Source of the DNA: Anaerostipes butyraticus
GTDB lineage: Bacteria; Bacillota; Clostridia; Lachnospirales; Lachnospiraceae
Length of the DNA stretch: 64,000 nucleotides
NCBI RefSeq assembly: GCF_016586355.1
Contig: NZ_BLYI01000031.1
Span: 62,001 to 126,000, forward strand
Direction: 5' to 3'
Shown here piece after piece: positions 9,289-19,186 of the stretch; position 1 is the first letter of the stretch; each line of letters opens with the position of its first letter. The notes under the pieces are model-generated. The model did no database searches and had not been told where the DNA came from. It saw only the letters and a program-made list of their open reading frames with translations. A program made the position numbers and the translations under genes.

Positions 9289-10545
9289 ATGAACGAATTA
9301 ATTGCAGCATTAAATCAGTTAGAAAAAGAAAAAGGAATTGACAAGGATGTCATCATGGAGGCCATTGAAAATTCTTTGCTTGCTGCATGTAAGAGGGACT
9401 TTGGCAGCGCGGATAATGTAGTGGTCAACATGGATCGGGAGACCGGAGACATCTATGTTTATGCTTTAAAAGAAGTGGTAGAAGAAGTCATGGATCCTGC
9501 ATTGGAGATCAGTCTTGGCAAAGCAAAAGCGATGAATCAGAAATATGAACTTGGAGATCAGGTTCGTGTGGAAATCACGCCGAAAGATTTCGGACGAATC
9601 GCAGCAATGCACGCCAGAAGTGTTATTGTACAGAAAATCAAGGAAGAAGAAAGAAGAGTCGTATATGACCATTTCTACTGCAAAGAAAAAGATATTGTAA
9701 CAGGTGTCGTTCAGAGATATGTTGGAGAAAATGTCAGCGTCAGCCTGGATGACAGAACAGATGCTCTTCTGATGAAATCAGAACAGATCAAGGGAGAAGT
9801 TTTCCGTCCGACAGAGCGGATCAAGCTTTATATCGTTGAAGTAAAAGAAACAAACCGCGGACCGAGGATCCTTGTATCACGAACACATCCGGATCTGGTA
9901 AAACGCCTGTTTGAAAAAGAAGTGGCAGAAATCCAGGACGGCACAGTAGAAATTAAAAATATTGTGAGAGAAGCAGGATCCAGAACTAAAATGGCAGTAT
10001 GGTCCAATGATGAAAATGTGGATCCGGTCGGAGCCTGTGTCGGTTTAAACGGCGCAAGAGTCAACGCGATTGTAAATGACCTGAAAGGGGAAAAAATTGA
10101 TATTATCAACTGGAACGAAGACCCTTGCATCTTTATTGAAAACGCGTTAAGTCCGTCCAAAGTCGTATCCGTAACGGCTGATGTGGAGGAAAAGAGCGCG
10201 GAAGTCGTAGTTCCTGATTATCAGCTGTCTCTTGCTATTGGAAAAGAAGGACAGAACGCAAGACTTGCTGCCCGCCTTACAGGATATAAGATTGATATTA
10301 AGAGTGAATCCCAGGCTCAGGAAGAAGCTTTAAAGAAAGAGATGGAAGAAGAGACGTCTGACGATCTTCAGGATCTTAACGATGAGCTGGATCTTGATTT
10401 CCAGGAAACTGCAGATGAAGAAGACAGCTTTGCAGAAGAAGAAACTGAAGTATCTTCTGAGGAAGAAGAAATTTCAGATGATATGGAATCCGAAGAACCG
10501 GAATCTGAAGAAACAGAGATGTCAGATGAAGAAAATGAAGAGTAA
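9289..10545 (+). CDS. nusA: Transcription termination/antitermination factor NusA
   Basis: This 418-aa RNA polymerase-binding protein has an N-terminal RNAP-binding domain, an S1 domain (about residues 130-200) and two KH domains, with the second KH motif LAIGKEGQNARLAARLTG near residue 325. After residue about 350 there is an acidic tail of roughly 70 residues made almost entirely of E, D and S, in place of the C-terminal repeats of proteobacterial NusA. AAGGAGGA at 9271-9278 precedes the ATG. It modulates pausing and termination, and typically its own operon. Confidence 0.95.
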   Translation: MNELIAALNQLEKEKGIDKDVIMEAIENSLLAACKRDFGSADNVVVNMDRETGDIYVYALKEVVEEVMDPALEISLGKAKAMNQKYELGDQVRVEITPKDFGRIAAMHARSVIVQKIKEEERRVVYDHFYCKEKDIVTGVVQRYVGENVSVSLDDRTDALLMKSEQIKGEVFRPTERIKLYIVEVKETNRGPRILVSRTHPDLVKRLFEKEVAEIQDGTVEIKNIVREAGSRTKMAVWSNDENVDPVGACVGLNGARVNAIVNDLKGEKIDIINWNEDPCIFIENALSPSKVVSVTADVEEKSAEVVVPDYQLSLAIGKEGQNARLAARLTGYKIDIKSESQAQEEALKKEMEEETSDDLQDLNDELDLDFQETADEEDSFAEEETEVSSEEEEISDDMESEEPESEETEMSDEENEE

Positions 10546-10559
10546 CAGGATGTGATAGA

Positions 10560-10829
10560 ATGAACAATCGAAAAGTTCCTACGAGAAAATGCATTGGATG
10601 CGGAGAACAGAAAGAAAAACGGGACCTGGTGCGTATTGTACGTACCAAGGAAGGAGAAATCACGATTGACGCAACGGGAAAGAAGAACGGCAGAGGAGCT
10701 TATATCTGCAAGTCCAATGATTGTCTTGCGAAAGCAGTCAGATCAAAAGGTCTGGAACGTTCGTTTAAGATGGCAATTCCCGAAGAAATTTATGAACAGC
10801 TGGAAAAGGAGATGAAAGAAATTGAATAA
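10560..10829 (+). CDS. rnpM: RNase P modulator RnpM (YlxR, DUF448)
   Basis: This small basic protein of 89 aa has the YlxR signature near its start: PTRKCIGCGEQKEK, then LVRIVRT, and NGRGAYIC in the middle. YlxR proteins bind nucleic acid and have been described as modulators of RNase P activity in Bacillus. The gene lies between nusA and ylxQ as in most Firmicutes and its last eight bases overlap ylxQ. Function is assigned by family. Confidence 0.92.
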   Translation: MNNRKVPTRKCIGCGEQKEKRDLVRIVRTKEGEITIDATGKKNGRGAYICKSNDCLAKAVRSKGLERSFKMAIPEEIYEQLEKEMKEIE

Positions 10830-11139
10830 GATCTTATCGACCCTTGGTCTATGTATGAGATCCGGAAATCTGTCCAGCGGTGATTTCGCAGTTTCAGAAG
10901 CAGTTCGAAAAAAAAACGCGTGTTTGGTCATTGTGGCCATGGATGCTTCTGAGAATACAAAAAAGAAATTTCGAAATCTGTGCAACCATTATCAGGTGCC
11001 TCTTTATTTCTGGTGCGACAGGGAACAGCTCGGCCATGCCGTAGGCAAGGATTTCAGAGCATCCATTGCGGTAACGGATCAGGGATTTTCTAACGCAGTC
11101 CGCAAACAGCTTGATAAGGAATCAATTATGGAGGTGTAA
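10822..11139 (+). CDS. ylxQ: L7Ae-family ribosomal/kink-turn protein YlxQ
   Basis: This 105-aa protein belongs to the L7Ae/L30e/Gadd45 family of K-turn RNA binders. The visible features are the N-terminal ILSTLGLCMRSGNLSSGD segment, VIVAMDASENTKKK, and a C-terminal GKDFRASIAVTDQGF. The start is TTG 10822, with AAAGGAGA 10 bases before it, overlapping the end of rnpM, so the two are translationally coupled. It lies directly ahead of infB. Confidence 0.88.
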   Translation: MNKILSTLGLCMRSGNLSSGDFAVSEAVRKKNACLVIVAMDASENTKKKFRNLCNHYQVPLYFWCDREQLGHAVGKDFRASIAVTDQGFSNAVRKQLDKESIMEV

Positions 11140-11142
11140 TAT

Positions 11143-13467
11143 ATGGCAAAATTCAGAGTATATGAAGTTGCAAAGAAATTGGGAAAAGATAACAAAGAAA
11201 TTTTGGAAATACTGAAATCAAATCAGATTGATGTAAAAAACCATATGAGTATGGTAAGTGATGACCAGGTAGCCATTGTGGAAAAAGCATTAGCGCCGAA
11301 AAAAAATACATCTTCTTCAAAAAAACAGAATTTTAAGAAACAGGAAAACGGCCGAAAAGACGGAAAAGGCGGACAGAACCGGAATCAGAATGGTGACCGC
11401 CGGAGAAATGGGAAAAATCAGCCGAATAACCGGAATGAAAATAAAGATCATAACAAGAATGAAAACCGGAAAGACTTTAAAAACCAGAGAAACAATCAGA
11501 AAAATCAAAAGAATAAAAAACAGGATGGAGATCGTAAAATTTTGAGAAAAGAAAACCCTCAGAATTCCCAGAAATTCAATCATAAAAATAATAAAAAGAA
11601 CAAAAAATTTAATAAGAACCAGCCGCAGGAACAGAGAAGGAAAAAGAAGACATCAGGACCTGGAGCATTTATTAAGCCGGAGCCGGTGAAAAAACCGGAA
11701 ATTGACCCGGATGTGCCAGTAAAAATTCCGCCAATGCTTACTTTGAAAGAACTGGCGGACGCTTTGTCCATTCCAGCCAATGATATTATCAAAAAACTGC
11801 TGATCAGCGGAGGCGGAATGCTGAATCTGAACTCAGAACTGGATTTTGAGAAAGCAGAAGAAATTGCGCTGGAATTTGACCGTCTGGTAGAAATGGAACA
11901 GCAGGTGGATGTTATTGAAGAAATCCTGAAAGATGACGAGGAAGACGATGAGAGCAAAATGGTGGAAAGGCCGCCCGTTGTCTGTGTCATGGGTCATGTT
12001 GACCACGGAAAAACCTCTCTTCTCGATAAAATTCGTTCTACCCATGTAACTACAGGAGAAGCCGGCGGAATTACCCAGCATATCGGTGCTTATACGGTGG
12101 AAACCGCCAATGGAAAAATCACATTCCTGGATACACCGGGACATGAAGCATTCACATCCATGCGTATGCGTGGAGCACAGTCAACCGATATTGCAATTCT
12201 TGTTGTCGCTGCAGATGACGGTGTTATGCCGCAGACTGTTGAGGCCATCAACCATGCAAAAGCTGCAGAAGTCGAGATTATCGTAGCGATCAATAAGATT
12301 GACAAAGAAAGCGCCAATATCGAACGTGTAAAACAGGAACTGACAGAATATGAACTGATTCCGGAAGACTGGGGAGGAAGCACAATTTTCTGTCCGGTTT
12401 CCGCTCATACAGGAGAAGGAATTCCAGAACTCCTGGATATGGTATCTCTGACCGCCGAAGTACTTGAGTTAAAGGCAAATCCAGACCGCAAGGCAAGAGG
12501 AATCGTTCTGGAAGCACAGCTTGACAAAGGAAGAGGCCCGGTTGCCACTGTCCTGGTACAGAAAGGTACACTTCATGTAGGAGACGCGATCGCTGTTGGA
12601 AATGCTCACGGTAAAGTTCGTGCCATGATCAATGACAAAGGAAAAAGAATCAAATCCGCCGGACCATCTACTCCGGTTGAGATTCTCGGATTAAGCGAAG
12701 TGCCATATGCCGGTGAAGTTTGCATGGCAATGGACAGTGAAAAAGAAGCACGTGCCGTGGCAGAAAAATTCATTGCCTATGGCAGAGAAAAAATGCTTTC
12801 TGAAACGAAGAGCCAGCTGTCTCTGGATGATCTCTTTGATCAGATTCAGGCAGGCAGCGTAAAAGAATTAAACATTATCGTAAAAGCAGACGTACAGGGA
12901 TCTGTAGAGGCAGTGAAACAGAGCCTTGAAAAATTATCGAACGATGAAGTGGCAGTTAAAGTAATCCACGGAGGCGTTGGAGCAATCAATGAATCCGATG
13001 TTATGCTTGCCTCCGCTTCCAATGCGATCATCATTGGATTTAATGTTCGTCCGGAGCCTGCAGCAAAAGACGCTGCAGCGGCAGACAAAGTTGATATGAG
13101 ATTATACCGCGTTATTTACAATGCAATTGAAGATATCGAATCTGCGATGAAAGGTATGCTGGATCCGGAATTTGTTGAAAAAGTCACAGGTCATGCTGAA
13201 GTACGGCAGCTGTTTAAGGCATCCGGAGTTGGAACGATCGCAGGATCTTATGTAACAGACGGAACTATTCAGCGAGACAGTTCTGCAAGGGTGATCCGTG
13301 ATGGAATTGTAATCCATGAAGGCAAACTTGCGTCTATTCAGAGAGGAAAAGATGCAGTCAAAGAAGTTCGAAGCGGCTTTGAGTGTGGTCTGGTTATGGA
13401 AAACTTCAATGATATCAAAGAAGGTGATCAGATCGAATCATTCGTTATGGAAGAAGTTCCTAGATAA
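11143..13467 (+). CDS. infB: Translation initiation factor IF-2
   Basis: This 774-aa GTPase delivers initiator tRNA to the 30S subunit. Residues about 55-175 are a low-complexity stretch rich in K, N, Q and R, followed by the IF2 N-domain ([13 protein letters not shown]). The GTPase domain starts near residue 283 with GHVDHGKT, then DTPGHEAF and NKID. Domains II-IV follow to the end. It starts four bases after ylxQ with GGAGGTG upstream. The basic linker is variable among Firmicutes. Confidence 0.96.
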   Translation: MAKFRVYEVAKKLGKDNKEILEILKSNQIDVKNHMSMVSDDQVAIVEKALAPKKNTSSSKKQNFKKQENGRKDGKGGQNRNQNGDRRRNGKNQPNNRNENKDHNKNENRKDFKNQRNNQKNQKNKKQDGDRKILRKENPQNSQKFNHKNNKKNKKFNKNQPQEQRRKKKTSGPGAFIKPEPVKKPEIDPDVPVKIPPMLTLKELADALSIPANDIIKKLLISGGGMLNLNSELDFEKAEEIALEFDRLVEMEQQVDVIEEILKDDEEDDESKMVERPPVVCVMGHVDHGKTSLLDKIRSTHVTTGEAGGITQHIGAYTVETANGKITFLDTPGHEAFTSMRMRGAQSTDIAILVVAADDGVMPQTVEAINHAKAAEVEIIVAINKIDKESANIERVKQELTEYELIPEDWGGSTIFCPVSAHTGEGIPELLDMVSLTAEVLELKANPDRKARGIVLEAQLDKGRGPVATVLVQKGTLHVGDAIAVGNAHGKVRAMINDKGKRIKSAGPSTPVEILGLSEVPYAGEVCMAMDSEKEARAVAEKFIAYGREKMLSETKSQLSLDDLFDQIQAGSVKELNIIVKADVQGSVEAVKQSLEKLSNDEVAVKVIHGGVGAINESDVMLASASNAIIIGFNVRPEPAAKDAAAADKVDMRLYRVIYNAIEDIESAMKGMLDPEFVEKVTGHAEVRQLFKASGVGTIAGSYVTDGTIQRDSSARVIRDGIVIHEGKLASIQRGKDAVKEVRSGFECGLVMENFNDIKEGDQIESFVMEEVPR

Positions 13468-13498
13468 GTTCTGCTGAATTGATGAAAAGGAGTCAGTT

Positions 13499-13849
13499 AT
13501 GAGAAAAAACAGCATTAAAAATACACGAATCAACGGTGAAGTGCAGCGGGAATTAAGCCGTATCATCAGCCGGGAGATCAAAGATCCAAGGATTGCGCCT
13601 ATGACTTCCGTCGTAGACGCGGTCGTAACATCAGATCTGAAACAGTGCAAGGTGTATATCAGCGTTCTGGGAGACCAGGAAGCAAAAGACAAGACGATGG
13701 AAGGGCTGAACAGCGCAGTGGGATATATTCGGCGCGAACTTGCCCATACGGTCAATTTAAGAAATACACCTGAGATTACCTTTATTTTGGACGATTCGAT
13801 TGAATATGGCGTGGAAATGTCAAAGAAAATTGATGAACTGCAAAAATAA
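13499..13849 (+). CDS. rbfA: 30S ribosome-binding factor RbfA
   Basis: This 116-aa single KH-like domain protein acts late in 30S maturation and cold adaptation. It has the family pattern RINGEVQRELSRIISREIKDPR at the start, then VTSDLKQCKVYISVLG and TPEITFILDDSIEYG near the end. AAAAGGAG lies about 8 bases before ATG 13499. It follows infB by 31 bases in the usual infB-rbfA order. Confidence 0.94.
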   Translation: MRKNSIKNTRINGEVQRELSRIISREIKDPRIAPMTSVVDAVVTSDLKQCKVYISVLGDQEAKDKTMEGLNSAVGYIRRELAHTVNLRNTPEITFILDDSIEYGVEMSKKIDELQK

Positions 13850-13860
13850 GGAGTTTCATT

Positions 13861-14805
13861 ATGAAAGAATTTATGGAGCAAATTGAATGTGCCCAGACCA
13901 TTGGGATTACCGGGCACATTCACCCCGATGGGGATTGTATTGGAAGCTGTCTTGCACTGAGACAATACATTTCCGAAAAATATCCGGAAAAACAGACGGA
14001 CGTCTATCTGGAACCAATCAGTGACGAATTTTTGTTTTTAAGCGGCGCAGGGCAGATTCTGACAATACCGAAAAATGAAAAATACGATTTGTTTTTTGTA
14101 CTGGACTGCAGCAGTGAGGACCGGTTTGAACCTTTTTCCAGCCTGGTCCGCAATGCGGATACTGTCTTCTGCATTGATCATCATATCAGCAATCAGGGAA
14201 TGGGAAATTATTGTATCGCAGATCCGAAAGCAAGCGCAACCTGCGAAGTTCTGTGTGATTTGATCCCACTTGAAGAAGTATCCTTAAAATGCGCGGAATG
14301 TCTTTATACCGGCATTGTTCATGACACCGGAGTTTTTAAACATTCTAATACAACGAAAAAAACGATGATCTATGCGGGAGAACTTCTGGAAAAAGGAATC
14401 CATCATTCAAAGATCATTGACGAAACGTTTTTCCAGAAAACATATGTGCAGAATCTCGCCCTTGGCAGAGCGCTGCTGAACAGTCGTCTGTTTTGTGACG
14501 GAACCATTATCTGCTCCGGGTTATCTCAGGAAGAACTGGATCAGCTGGGAGCTGTTCCTTCAGATGTAAATGGCATTATTGACCAGCTGCGGGTAACAAA
14601 AGGAGCAGAAACCGCCGTCTTTTTATATCCTTTGAAAAATGGAGGCGTAAAGGTGAGCATGCGTTCCAATGGGAAAGTCAATGTTTCATCCATTGCCCAG
14701 GAATTTGGAGGAGGCGGACACATTCTTGCAGCCGGATGCACCATGTTTGGAAGTTTTGAACAGATAGAAAAACAGCTGCTTCCTAAGATAAAAGAACAGC
14801 TATAG
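13861..14805 (+). CDS. nrnA: DHH-family bifunctional oligoribonuclease/PAP phosphatase
   Basis: This 314-aa DHH/DHHA1 phosphoesterase degrades short RNAs (nano-RNA) and dephosphorylates pAp. Metal-binding motifs are visible in order: GHIHPDGDCIGS at residues 18-29, VLDCSS at about 80, IDHHIS at about 105, HDTGVF at about 157, and the DHHA1 motif GGGGHILAAG at about 282. It lies between rbfA and truB, a normal place in clostridia, 11 bases after rbfA with AAGGAG upstream. Confidence 0.93.
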   Translation: MKEFMEQIECAQTIGITGHIHPDGDCIGSCLALRQYISEKYPEKQTDVYLEPISDEFLFLSGAGQILTIPKNEKYDLFFVLDCSSEDRFEPFSSLVRNADTVFCIDHHISNQGMGNYCIADPKASATCEVLCDLIPLEEVSLKCAECLYTGIVHDTGVFKHSNTTKKTMIYAGELLEKGIHHSKIIDETFFQKTYVQNLALGRALLNSRLFCDGTIICSGLSQEELDQLGAVPSDVNGIIDQLRVTKGAETAVFLYPLKNGGVKVSMRSNGKVNVSSIAQEFGGGGHILAAGCTMFGSFEQIEKQLLPKIKEQL

Positions 14806-14813
14806 AGGTTGAT

Positions 14814-15713
14814 ATGTTAAACGGAATCATCAATGTATATAAAGAGCAGGGATTTACATCCCATGACGTCGTAGCAAAACTAAGGGGCATTCTCAGGCAG
14901 AAAAAGATCGGTCATACGGGAACACTGGATCCTAACGCAGTTGGCGTGCTTCCGGTCTGTCTGGGAAGAGGAACCAAACTCTGCGATATGCTGACGGCAA
15001 CAAAAAAACAATATGAAACGACATTCCTGCTGGGAAAAGAAACAGATACGGAAGATATCTGGGGAGTGGAAACAGCTGTTTTCCCGGTCCCTGAATCTGA
15101 GGATGCTGTAAAGGAAGCTGTCTTTTCTTTTATAGGGGAATACGATCAGATTCCGCCGATGTACTCTGCAAAAAAAGTACAGGGCAGGAAGCTGTATGAA
15201 CTGGCGCGGGAAGGAAAGGTTATCGAAAGGAAACCGCAGAAAGTAAGGATTTATGAAATATCTGATCTGAAAATCAATCTTCCGGAAGTTTCCATGACAG
15301 TAACCTGCAGCAAGGGTACTTATATCCGGAGTCTCTGCCGTGACATCGGCAGAAAACTTCAAAGCGGCGCCTGTATGACAAAACTGACCAGAACCAGATC
15401 CAGCGGATTTCGAATCGAAGCATCCCATACCCTGGAAGAGATTGAAAAAGCAGCAAAAGAAGACCGGGTCAGTGAATATATCATTCCGGTAGAGAAAGTT
15501 TTTTCTTCTCTCCAAAAGGGAACGGTGCGCAAAAACTGCAACAAACTGCTTTATAACGGGAACCCTCTGAAGCTGTCCTGCTTCTGCGAAACCGGTCTTG
15601 ATACCGGAAGGATGCTTCGCGTTTATGATGAAGAAGGACATTTTATAGGGGTCTACAGATGGAAAAAGCAGATGTTCTTTCCTGACAAAATATTTTATGA
15701 CCAAAATGATTGA
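14814..15713 (+). CDS. truB: tRNA pseudouridine-55 synthase TruB
   Basis: This 299-aa enzyme makes pseudouridine in the T-loop of tRNAs. The catalytic motif GHTGTLDPNAVGVLP is at residues 33-47 with the catalytic Asp at 39. YDQIPPMYSAKKVQGRKLYELAR and the CSKGTYIRSLCRDIG segment are also canonical. The ATG follows the nrnA stop by eight bases. It precedes ribF as in most bacteria. Confidence 0.96.
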   Translation: MLNGIINVYKEQGFTSHDVVAKLRGILRQKKIGHTGTLDPNAVGVLPVCLGRGTKLCDMLTATKKQYETTFLLGKETDTEDIWGVETAVFPVPESEDAVKEAVFSFIGEYDQIPPMYSAKKVQGRKLYELAREGKVIERKPQKVRIYEISDLKINLPEVSMTVTCSKGTYIRSLCRDIGRKLQSGACMTKLTRTRSSGFRIEASHTLEEIEKAAKEDRVSEYIIPVEKVFSSLQKGTVRKNCNKLLYNGNPLKLSCFCETGLDTGRMLRVYDEEGHFIGVYRWKKQMFFPDKIFYDQND

Positions 15714-15722
15714 GAGGAAGCC

Positions 15723-16649
15723 ATGGAGTACATTCACGATACTGAAAAATTTCAATTTCATAATACCGTTGTTGCCCTTGGAAAATTTGATGGAATGCAC
15801 AAAGGTCATCAGCTGATTTTTGACAAACTGATCCAATATAAAAAAGAAGGGTGTAAAGCTGCGGTTTTTTCTTTTGACCGGCCGCCGATGAATATGCTGA
15901 AACATAAGGACGTCAGTGTGATTTATACCCATGTTGAGAAAACAAAACTGCTTTCTGAACGGGGAATTGATATTTACATTGAACATCCTTTTACGGAAGC
16001 CTTTTCCCGCCTTCAGCCGGAAGATTTTGTGAAAGAAATTCTGTTGAAAAAAATGGGAATGAAAATTCTGGTTGTTGGAGACGACTGTGGATTTGGATAT
16101 AAAAGAAGAGGAAATGTGGAACTTTTAAAACAGATGGAAAAAGATCATGATTTCCGGCTGATCGTAATTCCAAAACTTGAATTAAATGGAGCCATTGTAT
16201 CAAGTACCAGAATCCGAAGTCTGTTAAAAGAAGGAAAGATCGAAGAAGCAAACGTACTGATGGATACTCCATTTATGATCTATGGACCTGTGGTCCATGG
16301 AAATCATCTGGGAAAAGAAGTGCTTGGCATTCCTACCGCTAATCAGGTGCCGGACAGTGAGAAACTGCTGCCGCCAAACGGAGTCTATGTATCCAGAATC
16401 TATTACAAAGGCCGGCAGTATTACGGAATCAGCAATATTGGGACAAAACCAACAATTGAAGGGAAAAAACATATGGGTGTGGAAACCTATATTCTGGATT
16501 TCCACAAAGATATATATCATAAAGAAATCAGGGTGGAACTGCTGCATTATAAGAGGCCGGAAATGAAATTTGAGTCTCTGGACGCATTAAGCCGGCAGAT
16601 GCATAAAGACGCTGATTTTGCCAGAAAATATGTGGAGAAAAATTTTTAA
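15723..16649 (+). CDS. ribF: Bifunctional riboflavin kinase / FAD synthetase
   Basis: This 308-aa protein converts riboflavin to FMN and FAD. The N-terminal nucleotidyltransferase domain shows GKFDGMHKGHQ at about residues 20-30 and SSTRIRSLLKEG near 160. The C-terminal riboflavin kinase domain has GKEVLGIPTANQ and NGVYVSRIYY. It is the last gene of the rimP operon and a hairpin follows directly after its stop codon. Confidence 0.95.
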   Translation: MEYIHDTEKFQFHNTVVALGKFDGMHKGHQLIFDKLIQYKKEGCKAAVFSFDRPPMNMLKHKDVSVIYTHVEKTKLLSERGIDIYIEHPFTEAFSRLQPEDFVKEILLKKMGMKILVVGDDCGFGYKRRGNVELLKQMEKDHDFRLIVIPKLELNGAIVSSTRIRSLLKEGKIEEANVLMDTPFMIYGPVVHGNHLGKEVLGIPTANQVPDSEKLLPPNGVYVSRIYYKGRQYYGISNIGTKPTIEGKKHMGVETYILDFHKDIYHKEIRVELLHYKRPEMKFESLDALSRQMHKDADFARKYVEKNF

Positions 16650-16674
16650 AGGATCCTTTTTGCAGGGATCCTTT
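16648..16674 (+). terminator. Stem-loop terminator after ribF
   Basis: AAAGGATCC (16648-16656) pairs with GGATCCTTT (16666-16674) around a T-rich loop. The downstream run is only ACTTG, so it may be a weak intrinsic terminator, but its position at the end of a nine-gene operon supports the role. Confidence 0.55.
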
Positions 16675-16676
16675 AC

Positions 16677-16705
16677 TTGTATCCATTTAAAAAATCAGGT
16701 ATACT
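16677..16705 (+). promoter_or_regulatory. Possible promoter of the cytidylate-kinase-like gene
   Basis: TATACT at 16700-16705 has a good match to a -10 element. A weak -35 (TTGTAT, 16677-16682) lies 17 bases upstream, directly after the ribF hairpin. Confidence 0.4.
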
Positions 16706-16760
16706 ATAAACAAGAGATAACTAACTTGATTTTACCCTTTTGGGGAAGGGAGCGATTCAT

Positions 16761-17384
16761 ATGAGTACAAAAACAATCATTACGATCGAAAGGCAGTATG
16801 GAAGTGGAGGTCATCTGATCGGGCAGAAACTTGCAGAAGATCTTGACATTCCGTTTTATGATGGGGAACTCATCAAGGTTGCTGCAAAAGAGAGCGGTAT
16901 CTGCGAAGAGATTTTTGAAAGTTTTGATGAGAAACCAACGACAAGTTTTCTGTATTCCCTTGTGATGGATCCGTATTCTCTTGGATATAATTCCAATTCA
17001 TTTGATCTTCCATTGAATCACAAAGTATTTCTGGCTGCGTTTGATACGATCAAAGACATTGCGTCTAAGGGACCTTGTGTATTTGTGGGCCGCTGTGCAG
17101 ATTATGCTTTGGAAGATTTTGATAATTGTCTCAGTGTGTATATTCATGCGCCGTTCGAGGACCGCATCAAGAGGATCGAAGATGTCTACGAGGTTCCTTC
17201 TGACAAGAGCAAAGAAGTGCTGATCAAGAAAGATAAGCAGCGTTCCAGCTATTACAACTACTATAGTTCTAATAAATGGGGAGATGCAAAATCTTATGAT
17301 CTGTGCCTGGACAGCAGTTACCTTGGAATTGAAGGAAGTGTTGATCTGATCAAACAGGTGATCAAAATGAAGGAAGCTCAGTAA
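16761..17384 (+). CDS. Cytidylate kinase-like family protein
   Basis: This 207-aa P-loop protein belongs to the cytidylate kinase-like family often seen in clostridia. It starts with ITIERQYGSGGHLIGQKLAEDL, the GSGG loop replacing the classical GxGKG(S/T) loop, followed by IPFYDGELI. GPCVFVGRCADYAL and FEDRIKRI are also typical. ATG 16761 is chosen because AAGGGAG lies 8 bases upstream; the frame is open a little further. The physiological substrate of this family is not firmly established, so kinase activity is an inference. Confidence 0.8.
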   Translation: MSTKTIITIERQYGSGGHLIGQKLAEDLDIPFYDGELIKVAAKESGICEEIFESFDEKPTTSFLYSLVMDPYSLGYNSNSFDLPLNHKVFLAAFDTIKDIASKGPCVFVGRCADYALEDFDNCLSVYIHAPFEDRIKRIEDVYEVPSDKSKEVLIKKDKQRSSYYNYYSSNKWGDAKSYDLCLDSSYLGIEGSVDLIKQVIKMKEAQ

Positions 17385-17409
17385 AAACATAGTGTTCGGA
17401 AGATGATCA

Positions 17410-17958
17410 ATGTATACATATGAAGAATTAAACGATTTTGTGCACAGCTGCACACGATGTCCTCTATCCCGCACAAGGCATCAGTCTGTCATGGGCAGGG
17501 GAAATCTGTATTCCAGGATTTTACTGATTGCAGAGGCGCCGGGACAGACGGAAGATCAGACAGGGATTCCATTTACAGGGAGATCCGGTCAGATTTTTGA
17601 TCAGATGCTGTCGGCCGCAGGAATGTCCCGGGAGGAGATATACCTTACGAATATCGTAAAATGCCGGCCTCCGGGAAACCGGGATCCTCTTGCACAGGAA
17701 CAGGAAGCGTGTATGCCGTATTTAAAGTATGAGACCTTACTGATACGGCCGGAGATGATCATTTGTCTGGGGCGCATCGCCGCTCAGAGGATCATACGCC
17801 CGGAATTCCGGATTACCAGGGAACATGGAACCTTCTTGAAACGAAAGGATGTATGGCTGACGGCCGTATATCATCCATCAGCTGTTTTAAGGGATCCATC
17901 CAAATATGATGAAACTGTCCGGGATCTGATTGCAGCGAAAAAGAAACTCGGCAGCTGA
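17410..17958 (+). CDS. Uracil-DNA glycosylase, family 4 (iron-sulfur type)
   Basis: This 182-aa protein removes uracil from DNA. The four cysteines that bind the [4Fe-4S] cluster are at residues 14, 17, 85 and 101 (CTRC, KCRPP and EACMP). Motif 1 EAPGQTEDQTG is at about 42-52, and the C-terminal motif YHPSAVLRDPSK is also present. It starts 25 bases after the kinase-like gene and could be co-transcribed with it. A strong convergent terminator follows. Confidence 0.93.
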   Translation: MYTYEELNDFVHSCTRCPLSRTRHQSVMGRGNLYSRILLIAEAPGQTEDQTGIPFTGRSGQIFDQMLSAAGMSREEIYLTNIVKCRPPGNRDPLAQEQEACMPYLKYETLLIRPEMIICLGRIAAQRIIRPEFRITREHGTFLKRKDVWLTAVYHPSAVLRDPSKYDETVRDLIAAKKKLGS

Positions 17959-17968
17959 GAGCAAAATA

Positions 17969-18007
17969 ACAGCCTTATGTGTCATAATCCATGATACATA
18001 AGGCTGT
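17969..18007. terminator. Bidirectional terminator between udg and the recombinase gene
   Basis: ACAGCCTTATGT (17969-17980) pairs perfectly with ACATAAGGCTGT (17996-18007), and the stem extends inward through GTCAT/ATGAT. T-rich sequence lies on the plus side and AAAATAA (giving U on the minus side) on the other. It separates two converging genes. Confidence 0.85.
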
Positions 18008-18015
18008 CTGTTTTT

Positions 18016-19086
18016 CTATTCTGGTTTCTTTTCTCTTAGAACGACTTTTCCTGCAGCCTGCCGCCTCCTGGTATCCGACATGGCGGCATAATGTTTTCTT
18101 GTGGTGTTGACATCGGAGTGTCCCAGAACCTCTGCTACCAGATAGATATCATCGGTCTCCTGGTAAAGAGCCGTGCCATAGGTGCTGCGAAGTTTATGCG
18201 GCGTGATCTTCTTCAAAGGAGTCACCTCCCTGGCATATTTTTTTACCAGATTCTGTACCGCCTGAACTCCAATCCGTTTTCTCTGCATGGAGTAAAAAAG
18301 GGCATCTTCATGGCCTTCCCTCGGGATCACTTTTGCGCGGGATCCTTCGATATACTGTTCCAGGGCATCTGCCACTTCATTTCCGAAGTATACGGTCATC
18401 TCTTTGCGGCCTTTACGAATCAGATGAAGACCGTTGCTTTTAAAATCCACATCATCGAGGTTTAACCCTACCAGTTCCGATACACGGATTCCGGTTCCCA
18501 GAAGGAGGGTGATGATGGCAAAATCCCGTTCTTTTGTTTTCTCATAGTATGCTTTTTTCTGACCGGTGAGATTTTCACCGCCTTTTTCAACAAAATCAAG
18601 AAGAGAAGCAACTTCATCCGGCTCCAGACGGATAATTTCCTTCTCCCGGATTTTTGGCATATCCACAAGGAGAGTTGGATTTTTCCCGATCATCTGCCGT
18701 TTATAGTAATAGCCGTAAAAAGAACGAAGAGCGGACATTTTACGAAAGACTCCCTGTTCGGTATTCTGCATATGCTTGTGACTCTCGTCAGATTCATAGA
18801 CTTTAAGATATTCCATATATTCTTCCAGATCTACAGATTCAATGTTATCCAGATCAGAGACTTCGAAATCCTGAATGGAATAATTGCGGTAAACCGGATT
18901 TTCCTCCATTAAAAAATGAAAAAATACGCGGATATCATAGGCATAGGCGATTCTTGTCCGCACCTGTGTCGTGGAGTCAATAGCACGGAAAAAATCTTTT
19001 GCAAATGGAGGAAGCGTCTTGATCAGTTCTCGCAGCTTTATTGTCTGTCTCGCATTCAGGTCATCGTAATATGTAGGTGCTTTCAT
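18016..19086 (-). CDS. Tyrosine recombinase (XerC/XerD-like integrase)
   Basis: This 356-aa protein has an N-terminal SAM-like core-binding domain (about 20-150) and a C-terminal catalytic domain. The active-site residues are visible: Arg in GTGIRVSELVG (about 201), HKLR (His 297, Arg 300), LGHSDVNTT (His 323) and the nucleophile Tyr 333 in RKHYAAMS. Start ATG 19086 is preferred over an upstream ATG in frame because AAGGAGG lies about 10 bases before it. No attachment sites or mobile genes surround it, so it is more likely a resident Xer-type enzyme than a phage integrase, but this cannot be settled here. Confidence 0.88.
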   Translation of the reverse strand: MKAPTYYDDLNARQTIKLRELIKTLPPFAKDFFRAIDSTTQVRTRIAYAYDIRVFFHFLMEENPVYRNYSIQDFEVSDLDNIESVDLEEYMEYLKVYESDESHKHMQNTEQGVFRKMSALRSFYGYYYKRQMIGKNPTLLVDMPKIREKEIIRLEPDEVASLLDFVEKGGENLTGQKKAYYEKTKERDFAIITLLLGTGIRVSELVGLNLDDVDFKSNGLHLIRKGRKEMTVYFGNEVADALEQYIEGSRAKVIPREGHEDALFYSMQRKRIGVQAVQNLVKKYAREVTPLKKITPHKLRSTYGTALYQETDDIYLVAEVLGHSDVNTTRKHYAAMSDTRRRQAAGKVVLREKKPE

Positions 19087-19113
19087 ATTGATATTCCTCC
19101 TTTTTTGCTGTGT

Positions 19114-19129
19114 TATACAGCTCTGTATA
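19114..19129. promoter_or_regulatory. Inverted repeat upstream of the recombinase gene
   Basis: TATACAG (19114-19120) and CTGTATA (19123-19129) form perfect 7-base arms with a two-base spacer. It lies 28 bases upstream of the recombinase start, near a minus-strand TATAAC. It may be an operator for the recombinase gene; the regulator is unknown. Confidence 0.35.
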
Positions 19130-19186
19130 CAGATAATTTTAGCACAGGGATTTTTCATGGTCAAATAACAAAAAAAGTGTGTTCTG

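Noticed and set aside
18016-19086. Phage or ICE integrase with attachment sites
   Set aside because: No tRNA gene, direct repeats of att type, or phage or conjugation genes are next to it, so a resident Xer-like enzyme is more likely.
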